In this document: positions 1 to 5,057 of the stretch, piece by piece | Numbering within the stretch: position 1 is the first letter of the stretch | How the letters are laid out: every line of letters starts with the position of its first letter | From: an uncultured Oscillospiraceae bacterium | GTDB lineage: Bacteria > Bacillota_A > Clostridia > Oscillospirales > Oscillospiraceae | NCBI GenBank assembly: GCA_947631675.1 | Contig: CANRMG010000117.1 | Coordinates: 1 to 5,644 of the forward strand | Direction of reading: 5' to 3' | Length of the DNA stretch: 5,644 bases | The notes under the pieces: generated by a model | Seen by the model: the letters and a program-made list of their open reading frames with translations, nothing else | Database searches by the model: none | What the model was told of the DNA's origin: nothing | Translations under genes and position numbers: made by a program

Positions 1-535
1 CCGTGGGGGCCGCGGCGCTGCCGGGGTGTTTGGAATAGACGGTCTGGTACCGCTCCGGGTCGGCCAGCTGCTCCTTGATATAGGGCGGCAGGGGCATGCG
101 CCCCAGCTTTTCCAATATCTCCAGGAAGATGCCCTCGTACTGGAACCGTATGACCCGGTCGCCCCCCTCGGACACGGACTCCACCTCTCCGGTGAGCTCG
201 CCGCCCCCGAAGATCACCCTGTGTCCGGGACGCATCTTCTTCCCCGGGCGCACCAGGCACTCCCAGCGCCTGTCTCCCAGGTCCTTCAGCAGCACCACCT
301 CGATGGCCCCGCCGGTGGGGCGGGCGCCGATGAGCCGGGCGGGGATGACCCGGGAGTCGTTCAGCACCATGCAGTCCCCGGGCCGGAGATACTCCGGCAG
401 GTCGTAAAAGTGCCGGTGCTCCCGCGCGCCGGTGGTCTTATCCAGCACCAGGAGCCGGGACCCATCCCGGCGCTCCAGCGGCGTCTGGGCGATGAGCCGT
501 TCCGGCAGGTCATACATAAAATCGGATGTTTTCAA
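1..535 (-). CDS. queA: S-adenosylmethionine:tRNA ribosyltransferase-isomerase QueA (N-terminal half, cut by window edge)
   Basis: QueA transfers and isomerises the ribosyl group of S-adenosylmethionine onto 7-aminomethyl-7-deazaguanine in tRNA, giving epoxyqueuosine at the wobble position of GUN anticodons; it is cytosolic. About 178 codons are visible, roughly half of a protein that is usually about 340 residues. Family motifs seen are the N-terminal [18 protein letters not shown], then [21 protein letters not shown] and, at the edge, [17 protein letters not shown]. The start is taken as TTG at 533-535 because the reading then begins with the family's KTSDF motif and a GGAG (544-547) lies 8 nt upstream. 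The next ATG (515-517) would cut off that motif. The gene lies 3 nt after the stop of the SpoIID-domain gene, and its ribosome binding site is inside that gene's last codons, so co-transcription and translational coupling are likely. In many Firmicutes queA is followed by tgt; that would lie outside this window. Identification is very secure. Confidence 0.96.
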   Translation of the reverse strand, partial: MKTSDFMYDLPERLIAQTPLERRDGSRLLVLDKTTGAREHRHFYDLPEYLRPGDCMVLNDSRVIPARLIGARPTGGAIEVVLLKDLGDRRWECLVRPGKKMRPGHRVIFGGGELTGEVESVSEGGDRVIRFQYEGIFLEILEKLGRMPLPPYIKEQLADPERYQTVYSKHPGSAAAPT

Positions 536-538
536 CGC

Positions 539-2428
539 TTACGCTCCGTATTGCAGATGGGTCCCGGTGTAGTAGAAGCCCAGGATGTCCATGTAGTCCT
601 TGTTGAAATACTTCCCCATGGCATAGGCGCCCCACTGGCTCAGGCCCACCCGGTGGCTGGCCCTGGTCAGGGCGCTGTAATTGGGTATCTCGTCCTTGAT
701 ATATGTCTCGTAGGGGTCCTCCTTGGCGGCCAGGTAGGGATAGTTGACGCCGAATACCTGCTGGGCGCTGAGGATCTGTCCCCCGTCGCAGGCGGAGAAG
801 GAGCACAGGCAGATATCCCCGTTATAGGTGAGGTACTGTCCCTCGGTGGCATCCACCGCCGCGTCCGTGGCGGCGAAGGTACTGGCGCCATAGGTCCCCC
901 GGCCCTGATAGGCCTGGGTGCCGTCGTTGGCCACGATGTCGATGCCATAGCTGAGATAGGCCAGGTCCGTTTTTTGTATATGGCTGCGGGAGGCCACCGC
1001 CGCCGCCTTCATGGTCTCGGCGGGCCAGGTGGTCCCGAACTCCCAGGGCAGCACGCCCTTCACATAGTCCTCGATGCCCACGAAGTTGATGACGGTGATC
1101 TGGCCGGGGGCGTTGGCCGCCGGGCGCAGCTCAAAATCGCCGTTGTAGCTATAGTTGTTGTTCACCCGGGTGAGGCCGTGGGCGCTGCCCGTGGGATGGA
1201 TGGCCAGGGCGCTGGTGGTGCCGGAATGGACCACCCTCCCGGCGCTGTCCAGGATGGTGAAGACGTTGCCGCTGGCCGTGACGGTGATGGACCGGTCGTT
1301 GATGGCCCCGGCGGAATAAAACTGCCGGTCCGCCCCCATGATGCCGTATTCAAAGCCCGTGCCGTTGGTGTTATAAAGCGGCACCTGGGAAAGGCTGGTG
1401 GCGTACTTCTGGGTGCTCACATAAAGCCCCACCCGGACCACGGTGAACCGGGGCTTCACCGTCCCGCTCACGAAGGTTGCCGGCGTATCCGCCGGGTAGC
1501 CGGGCACGGGCGGCTTGCTAGGGGCGGCGGTGGGGATGGGCCTGTTGGTAGGCGTAGGCGTGGGCCGCAGGGTGGGCGCGGGCGGCATGGTGGCGGGGGT
1601 ATTGCTGCCGCCGCAGGCGCTGTCGAAGCGCATGAGCATGGACGCGGTCTGGGCCCGGGTGGCGGAGCCGTTGGGGTCGAAATACCCCTTCTCGTCCCCC
1701 TGGACCACGCCGGCCCGCTGCATGGCGGTAACGCTGTTTTTTGCCCAGGAGCTGATCTTGCCGCTGTCCTTGAAAGTCACGGCGGTCTGGGTCTGCTTGG
1801 GCTTCAGGCCCATGACGGAGGCGAACCGGTCCAGCAGCGTGCAGACCTGCTGGCGGGTCACGTTCCCGTTGGGAGAGAACGACCGGTCGCTCACGCCCTC
1901 GGCGATGTCCTTTTCGTACGCCCACACCACGTAGCCGGCGTAATATTTGTCGTAGCCCACGTCGGAGAAGCTGTGGTACCGGGGGCTTATGTACGAGGCG
2001 CTCACGTAGCCCGTTTGGCTGCCCCGCTTGACCTTATACCAGTCGCCGGACTTTCCGGCGAGGGTGACGACGGCGCCACGGCTGAGCACGGCCACCACGC
2101 CGTAGCCGGTGCCGGGCCCGGAGCGCATATTTACGCCGGAACCGTTGACCTGCCCGGCCAGCCAGGTGTCCGGGTCCACCTTGGCGTACCGGCCCAGGAC
2201 CGTGATGAACATGGCCCGGGTCATGACCCCGTTGGGGGAGAATTGGGTAGAGGACACGCCCTGGAAAAGGCCCCGGCTGGTGACGAAGTTCACGGCGCTT
2301 GCGTACCATGCGGAGGATGACACGTCCGTAAAGCTGGCCGCCGAGGCGCCGGAGCCCACGAAGGCCGCCAGCGCCGCCACGACCAGCAGCGCCGCCAGCA
2401 CATGCCGGAACTTCCCGATGAGCTTCAT
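539..2428 (-). CDS. Secreted SLH/SH3-domain protein with C-terminal SpoIID/LytB domain
   Basis: A 629-residue exported protein that is probably held on the cell wall and acts on peptidoglycan. Domains in order: signal peptide about 1-30 (basic start, hydrophobic core, AxA-type end GASA|AS); SLH repeat about 31-80 (FTDVSSSAWY...FSPNGVMTRA); bacterial SH3 about 92-148 (VNMRSGPGTGYGVV...GYVSASYI); SLH repeats about 153-205 and 217-270; Pro/Thr-rich linker about 277-318; a beta-rich stretch; SpoIID/LytB domain about 430-620. The last contains GIEDYVKGVLPWEF...WPAETMKAAAVASRS and HRVGLSQWGAYAMG. Glu463 in PWEF aligns with the proposed catalytic Glu of SpoIID lytic transglycosylases (family knowledge). 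SLH repeats usually bind secondary cell-wall polymer, so surface anchoring is inferred. It is much longer than sporulation SpoIID (about 340 residues) and lacks that protein's plain membrane-anchor layout, so I would not name it spoIID. ATG start with AAGGAGG (2435-2441) 6 nt upstream. A SpoIID-like gene next to queA is, from memory, a recurrent arrangement in Clostridia. The reaction is inferred, not shown. Confidence 0.9.
   Translation of the reverse strand: MKLIGKFRHVLAALLVVAALAAFVGSGASAASFTDVSSSAWYASAVNFVTSRGLFQGVSSTQFSPNGVMTRAMFITVLGRYAKVDPDTWLAGQVNGSGVNMRSGPGTGYGVVAVLSRGAVVTLAGKSGDWYKVKRGSQTGYVSASYISPRYHSFSDVGYDKYYAGYVVWAYEKDIAEGVSDRSFSPNGNVTRQQVCTLLDRFASVMGLKPKQTQTAVTFKDSGKISSWAKNSVTAMQRAGVVQGDEKGYFDPNGSATRAQTASMLMRFDSACGGSNTPATMPPAPTLRPTPTPTNRPIPTAAPSKPPVPGYPADTPATFVSGTVKPRFTVVRVGLYVSTQKYATSLSQVPLYNTNGTGFEYGIMGADRQFYSAGAINDRSITVTASGNVFTILDSAGRVVHSGTTSALAIHPTGSAHGLTRVNNNYSYNGDFELRPAANAPGQITVINFVGIEDYVKGVLPWEFGTTWPAETMKAAAVASRSHIQKTDLAYLSYGIDIVANDGTQAYQGRGTYGASTFAATDAAVDATEGQYLTYNGDICLCSFSACDGGQILSAQQVFGVNYPYLAAKEDPYETYIKDEIPNYSALTRASHRVGLSQWGAYAMGKYFNKDYMDILGFYYTGTHLQYGA
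544..547 (-). promoter_or_regulatory. Ribosome binding site for queA
   Basis: GGAG on the minus strand, 8 nt before the TTG start of queA. It falls within the last sense codons of the upstream SpoIID-domain gene. It decides the TTG start over the downstream ATG at 515-517 and suggests that ribosomes finishing the upstream gene help start queA. Confidence 0.7.
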
Positions 2429-2434
2429 ATCGTG

Positions 2435-2441
2435 CCTCCTT
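2435..2441 (-). promoter_or_regulatory. Ribosome binding site for the SpoIID-domain gene
   Basis: AAGGAGG on the minus strand, 6 nt before the ATG at 2426-2428. It is a near-perfect anti-16S match and confirms this start. Confidence 0.85.
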
Positions 2442-2457
2442 CCCCGCTCATAAGCGA

Positions 2458-2486
2458 TTGACGTGGAAAATGTGGTATGCTATACT
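2458..2486 (+). promoter_or_regulatory. Sigma-A-type promoter driving asd (and probably dapA)
   Basis: On the plus strand there is TTGACG (2458-2463, one mismatch from the -35 consensus), a 17-bp spacer and TATACT (2481-2486, one mismatch from the -10 consensus). The spacer ends in TGC, so TG at 2478-2479 makes an extended -10. The predicted start is near 2492-2494, leaving a leader of about 95 nt before the asd ATG. That leader shows no obvious riboswitch fold and is too short for the lysine riboswitch, usually about 170 nt or more. The elements lie within the leader transcribed from the opposing promoter. Confidence 0.75.
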
Positions 2487-2496
2487 TATCGGGACT

Positions 2497-2525
2497 ACTA
2501 TATACAATAAATTACAAAATGTCAA
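2497..2525 (-). promoter_or_regulatory. Sigma-A-type promoter driving the SpoIID-domain gene and queA
   Basis: On the minus strand there is a consensus -35 TTGACA (plus 2520-2525), a 17-bp AT-rich spacer and a -10 TATAGT (plus 2497-2502, one mismatch from consensus). Sequence just upstream of the -35 is AT-rich and could act as an UP element. Transcription would start near 2489-2491, giving a leader of about 60 nt before the ATG at 2428. A strong sigma-A-type promoter suggests vegetative expression rather than sporulation-only control, which is an inference. Confidence 0.8.
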
Positions 2526-2573
2526 CAATTATGTAACTTTTCACATCCCATCCCCCGCAACATACAATGACAC

Positions 2574-2580
2574 AGGAGGT
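2574..2580 (+). promoter_or_regulatory. Ribosome binding site for asd
   Basis: AGGAGGT ending 8 nt before the ATG at 2589. It fixes this start and argues against the overlapping upstream ATG at 2567, which begins a different frame and has no ribosome binding site. Confidence 0.85.
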
Positions 2581-2588
2581 CAACGACA

Positions 2589-3674
2589 ATGAAAAAGCTG
2601 AAAGTTGGCGTGATCGGCGGCACCGGCATGGTGGGCCAGCGCTTTGTATCCCTGCTGGCGGACCACCCCTGGTTCGACCTGGCCGTCATCGCGGCCAGCG
2701 CCCGCAGCGCGGGCAAGACGTACGCCGAGGCCGTGGGCTCCCGCTGGGCGCTGGAGGTGCCCATGCCGGAGAAGGCCAAGGCCATCGTGGTGAAAAACGC
2801 CGTGGATGACGCAGAGGCCATCGCCTCTGAGGTGGATATGGTGTTCTCCGCCGTGGATATGAAAAAGGACGAGATCCAGGCCCTGGAGGAGCGGTACGCG
2901 AAGCTGGAGTGCCCCGTGGTATCCAACAACAGCGCCCACCGCTGGACGCCGGACGTGCCCATGGTGGTGCCGGAGATCAACCCGGAGCACCTGGCCGTCA
3001 TCCCCGCCCAGAGAAAGCGCCTGGGCACCAAGCGGGGCTTCATCGCCGTGAAGAGCAACTGCTCCCTGCAGAGCTATGTGCCCGCGCTGCATCCCCTGAA
3101 GGACGAGTTCGGCCTCAATAAGGTGCTGGTGTGTACCTACCAGGCCATATCCGGCGCCGGCAAGACCTTTGAGACCTGGCCCGAGATGGTGGACAACGTG
3201 ATCCCCTACATCGGCGGCGAGGAGGAGAAGAGCGAGCAGGAGCCCATGAAGCTCTGGGGCAAGGTAGCGGACGACCATATCGAGACCGCAGTCGCCCCGT
3301 CCGTCACCGCCCAGTGCCTGCGGGTGCCCTGCTCCAACGGCCACATGGCCGCCGTGTTCGCCAGCTTTGACAAAAAGCCCACCGTGGACGAGATCCTGGA
3401 CCGCTGGGAGAAGTTCTCCGGCCGGCCCCAGGAGCTTGCTCTCCCCTCCGCCCCCAAGCAGTTCATCCACTACTTCACCGAGGACAATCGTCCCCAGACG
3501 AAGCTGGACCGGAACCTGGAGGGCGGCATGGCCGTGAGCGTGGGCAGGCTCCGTCCCGACACCCAGTACGACTACAAGTTCGTCTGCCTCAGCCACAACA
3601 CCCTGCGGGGCGCGGCCGGCGGCGCGGTGCTGCTGGCGGAGCTTCTCTGCGCCGAGGGCTGGCTGGACCGCTGA
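2589..3674 (+). CDS. asd: Aspartate-semialdehyde dehydrogenase
   Basis: Catalyses NADPH-dependent reduction of L-4-aspartyl phosphate to L-aspartate 4-semialdehyde, the branch point to lysine/DAP, threonine and methionine; cytosolic. The 361-residue protein has an N-terminal Rossmann nucleotide-binding motif (KVGVIGGTGMVGQRF, residues 5-19). SNCS at 156-159 supplies the thiol nucleophile, probably Cys158. QAISGAG lies at 185-191, and the C-x-R-V-P-x(3)-G-H signature runs from 243 to 252, with Arg245 likely binding substrate and His252 as the catalytic base. Length and the RVPxxxGH style look closer to the archaeal/fungal-type ASADH subfamily than to the classic E. coli enzyme; this subfamily call is by eye. 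ATG start with AGGAGGT (2574-2580), 8 nt spacing. First gene of a plus-strand unit with dapA. No truncation or missing key residue seen. Confidence 0.96.
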   Translation: MKKLKVGVIGGTGMVGQRFVSLLADHPWFDLAVIAASARSAGKTYAEAVGSRWALEVPMPEKAKAIVVKNAVDDAEAIASEVDMVFSAVDMKKDEIQALEERYAKLECPVVSNNSAHRWTPDVPMVVPEINPEHLAVIPAQRKRLGTKRGFIAVKSNCSLQSYVPALHPLKDEFGLNKVLVCTYQAISGAGKTFETWPEMVDNVIPYIGGEEEKSEQEPMKLWGKVADDHIETAVAPSVTAQCLRVPCSNGHMAAVFASFDKKPTVDEILDRWEKFSGRPQELALPSAPKQFIHYFTEDNRPQTKLDRNLEGGMAVSVGRLRPDTQYDYKFVCLSHNTLRGAAGGAVLLAELLCAEGWLDR

Positions 3675-3695
3675 CCTCCCGAACAAAATACGCAA

Positions 3696-3735
3696 AGGAC
3701 GCCGTAGGCAAATTGCCCGCGGCGTCTTCTGTTTT
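3696..3735 (+). terminator. Hairpin with T-rich tail between asd and dapA: possible partial terminator or attenuator
   Basis: GACGCCG (3698-3704) pairs perfectly with CGGCGTC (3720-3726). G3697-T3727 and A3696-T3728 can extend the stem, and an inner GGCA/TGCC stem (3707-3710 with 3714-3717) closes a 3-nt loop across a 2x2 internal loop. The tail 3727-3735 (TTCTGTTTT) is T-rich but broken by C and G. It then runs straight into the dapA ribosome binding site at 3736-3740, which stays unpaired. The shape fits a leaky intrinsic terminator, or a structure that sets the relative levels of asd and dapA or protects RNA ends. No leader peptide or alternative anti-terminator pairing was evident, so regulation is only a suggestion. 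Confidence 0.5.
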
Positions 3736-3740
3736 GGAGG
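3736..3740 (+). promoter_or_regulatory. Ribosome binding site for dapA
   Basis: GGAGG ending 8 nt before the TTG at 3749. It decides the TTG start; the earlier in-frame TTG at 3713 lies inside the hairpin and has no ribosome binding site. Confidence 0.8.
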
Positions 3741-3748
3741 GAACTATT

Positions 3749-4639
3749 TTGACAAAGCCTATATTTGAGGGCTCCGGCACCGCCCTGGTGACGCCCATGA
3801 AGGACGGCGCCATCGACTACACGGCCCTGGAAGCGCTCATTGAGCAGCAGGCAGCCGGCGGCACCGCCGCGCTCATCGTCTGCGGCACCACCGGCGAGGG
3901 CGCCACCCTCACGGCACAGGAGCACGAGGACCTTTATCGCTTCGCCGCGGAAAAAAGCGGCCGCCGCATGAAAATCGTGGCCGGCATCGGCTCCAACGAC
4001 ACCGCCGCCGCCCTGGATATGGCCAGGCGGGCGGAAGACGCCGGGGCGGACGGCCTTCTGATGGTCACGCCCTATTACAATAAGACCACCCAGGCGGGCC
4101 TTATCCAGCACTTCACCTACGTGGCGGACCGCTCGGCCCTGCCGGTCATCCTCTACAACGTGCCCAGCCGCACCGGCGTGGGCGTAACGCCGGAGACATA
4201 CGCCATCCTGGCCGGCCACGACAACATCGCCGGCGTGAAGGAGGCCTCCGGCAATATCGGGGAATTTGCCCGCACCGTCGCCCTCTGCGGCGACAAGCTC
4301 ACCTTTTACAGCGGCAACGACTCTGACACGGTGGCCATGATGGCCCTGGGGGCAAAGGGCGTCATATCCGTGGCGTCCAACCTGGTCCCCCACGTGGTGT
4401 CGAAGCTGTGCCGGCTGTGCCTGGACGGGGACTACACCACCGCGGCCAGGCTGAACCGTGAGTACATGGACCTGTTCTCGGGGCTGTTCACCGAGGTGAA
4501 CCCCATCCCCGTGAAGACGGCCATGGCCCTGGCGGGGCTGGGCACCGACGAGATGCGCCTGCCCCTGGTATCTATGGGCAAGGCCCACAAAAAGGCCCTG
4601 GCGGAGGTGCTGAAAAAGCACGGGCTCATCAGGGAGTGA
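3749..4639 (+). CDS. dapA: 4-hydroxy-tetrahydrodipicolinate synthase
   Basis: Condenses pyruvate with aspartate semialdehyde, the product of the upstream gene, to form 4-hydroxy-tetrahydrodipicolinate. This is the first committed step to DAP and lysine, and to dipicolinate in spore formers. A 296-residue TIM-barrel protein of usual family length. Counting from the TTG as Met1, the expected catalytic set is present: Thr47-Thr48 (CGTTGEGATL), Tyr110 (VTPYYNK), Tyr136 and Arg141 (ILYNVPSRTG) and the Schiff-base Lys164 (GVKEASGN). These correspond to E. coli Thr44, Thr45, Tyr107, Tyr133, Arg138 and Lys161. The C-terminal EVNPIPVKTAM motif is also typical. The start gives MTKPIFEGSGTALVTP, matching usual DapA N-termini. 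It lies 74 nt after asd, likely in the same transcript, and ends in a strong terminator with no dapB behind it. Confidence 0.96.
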   Translation: MTKPIFEGSGTALVTPMKDGAIDYTALEALIEQQAAGGTAALIVCGTTGEGATLTAQEHEDLYRFAAEKSGRRMKIVAGIGSNDTAAALDMARRAEDAGADGLLMVTPYYNKTTQAGLIQHFTYVADRSALPVILYNVPSRTGVGVTPETYAILAGHDNIAGVKEASGNIGEFARTVALCGDKLTFYSGNDSDTVAMMALGAKGVISVASNLVPHVVSKLCRLCLDGDYTTAARLNREYMDLFSGLFTEVNPIPVKTAMALAGLGTDEMRLPLVSMGKAHKKALAEVLKKHGLIRE

Positions 4640-4642
4640 GAC

Positions 4643-4676
4643 AAAAAGGCGGCCCGGAATATTCCGGGCCGCTTTT
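4643..4676. terminator. Bidirectional rho-independent terminator between converging units
   Basis: The perfect 24-nt palindrome at 4649-4672 (left half GCGGCCCGGAAT) has AAAAA at 4643-4647 on its left and TTTT at 4673-4676 on its right. It therefore reads as stem plus U-tract on both strands. It starts 4 nt after the dapA stop and abuts the stop of the converging InlB-repeat gene (4677-4679), so it serves both operons. Confidence 0.92.
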
Positions 4677-5057
4677 CTATTTCGTTTTCTCCCACCCGGC
4701 GTAGAGGGTGAGGCTGTCGGCGACTGTATCCGAGGCCATGTCCCAGGGCTCGGTGCAGCCGTCGTCGGTGTACCAGCCGGTGAAGGCATACCCCTCCCGG
4801 GCCGGCTTCTCCGGCAGAGGGACGGTCTCGCCGTACTGCACCTGGCAGGACGGCACGTCCGTGCCCCCGTTGGGGTCGAAGGTCACGGTAAAGCCGCTGC
4901 GGCCGAATAGCACCACCAGCACCAGGATCACAGCCAGCAGCGCCACGGCCCCCAGGGCCAGGAGATTGGCCTGCCGCCGGGTCATATGCACGCTGTCGTA
5001 GAGCCCGCCTGGCTTTCCCAGCACGCCGGGCGCTTCCGGCTTTTTCTCCCCGCTCAC
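4677..5057 (-). CDS. Small membrane-anchored protein with one InlB B-repeat
   Basis: A 126-residue protein of unknown role. Residues 1-30 are hydrophilic with basic residues (TRRQAN) just before a single hydrophobic helix at about 31-51. The positive-inside pattern predicts N-terminus in and C-terminus out. Residues about 56-123 match one InlB B-repeat (Listeria-Bacteroides repeat, Flg_new type): FTVTFDPNGG, a middle GETVPLPEKPAREGYAFTGWYTD, and the closing LTLYAGWE. Two cysteines (71, 101) in the outside part could pair. No cleavable signal, LPXTG or SLH sequence is seen. The start is GTG at 5055-5057, overlapping the permease stop as GTGA, which suggests translational coupling. No clear ribosome binding site was found, and an internal ATG at residue 25 (just before TRRQAN) is an alternative. 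Such repeats usually occur in multiples on large surface proteins, so a single copy on a short anchor is unusual. A role in sugar uptake is only suggested by position. Confidence 0.82.
   Translation of the reverse strand: MSGEKKPEAPGVLGKPGGLYDSVHMTRRQANLLALGAVALLAVILVLVVLFGRSGFTVTFDPNGGTDVPSCQVQYGETVPLPEKPAREGYAFTGWYTDDGCTEPWDMASDTVADSLTLYAGWEKTK

Noticed and set aside
1475..1600. The Pro/Thr-rich region considered as a nucleotide repeat array or a recombination site.
   Set aside because: It is a low-complexity protein linker between SLH and SpoIID domains; the codons vary and no regular DNA repeat unit is present.
26..2320. A 764-codon open frame on the plus strand antisense to queA and the SpoIID-domain gene.
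   Set aside because: Its predicted product is low-complexity Gly/Ala/His/Val-rich with no recognisable domain. It spans two well-supported genes, and long antisense frames are expected in GC-rich coding DNA.
2519..2536. A five-codon open frame (MSTIM) in the asd leader, considered as a leader peptide.
   Set aside because: No ribosome binding site, no Lys, Thr or Met run of regulatory kind, and no adjacent terminator/anti-terminator pair.
2493..2588. asd leader considered as a lysine riboswitch.
   Set aside because: Too short, and no conserved lysine-riboswitch core or terminator stem could be recognised.
2567..2809. An ATG-initiated 80-codon frame overlapping the asd ribosome binding site and 5' end.
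   Set aside because: No ribosome binding site of its own, Arg/Gly-rich out-of-frame translation of asd and no domain.
2580..3695. A 371-codon minus-strand frame opposite asd.
   Set aside because: Same antisense effect; the plus strand carries a complete, motif-confirmed asd with a ribosome binding site.
3713..3748. Upstream in-frame TTG extension of dapA by 12 codons.
   Set aside because: The extension lies in the hairpin, has no ribosome binding site and would add residues absent from DapA N-termini. GGAGG at 3736-3740 supports the TTG at 3749.
3572..4789. A 405-codon minus-strand frame opposite dapA.
   Set aside because: It runs through the terminator and part of the next gene, has a biased composition and no domain. 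dapA on the other strand has all catalytic residues.
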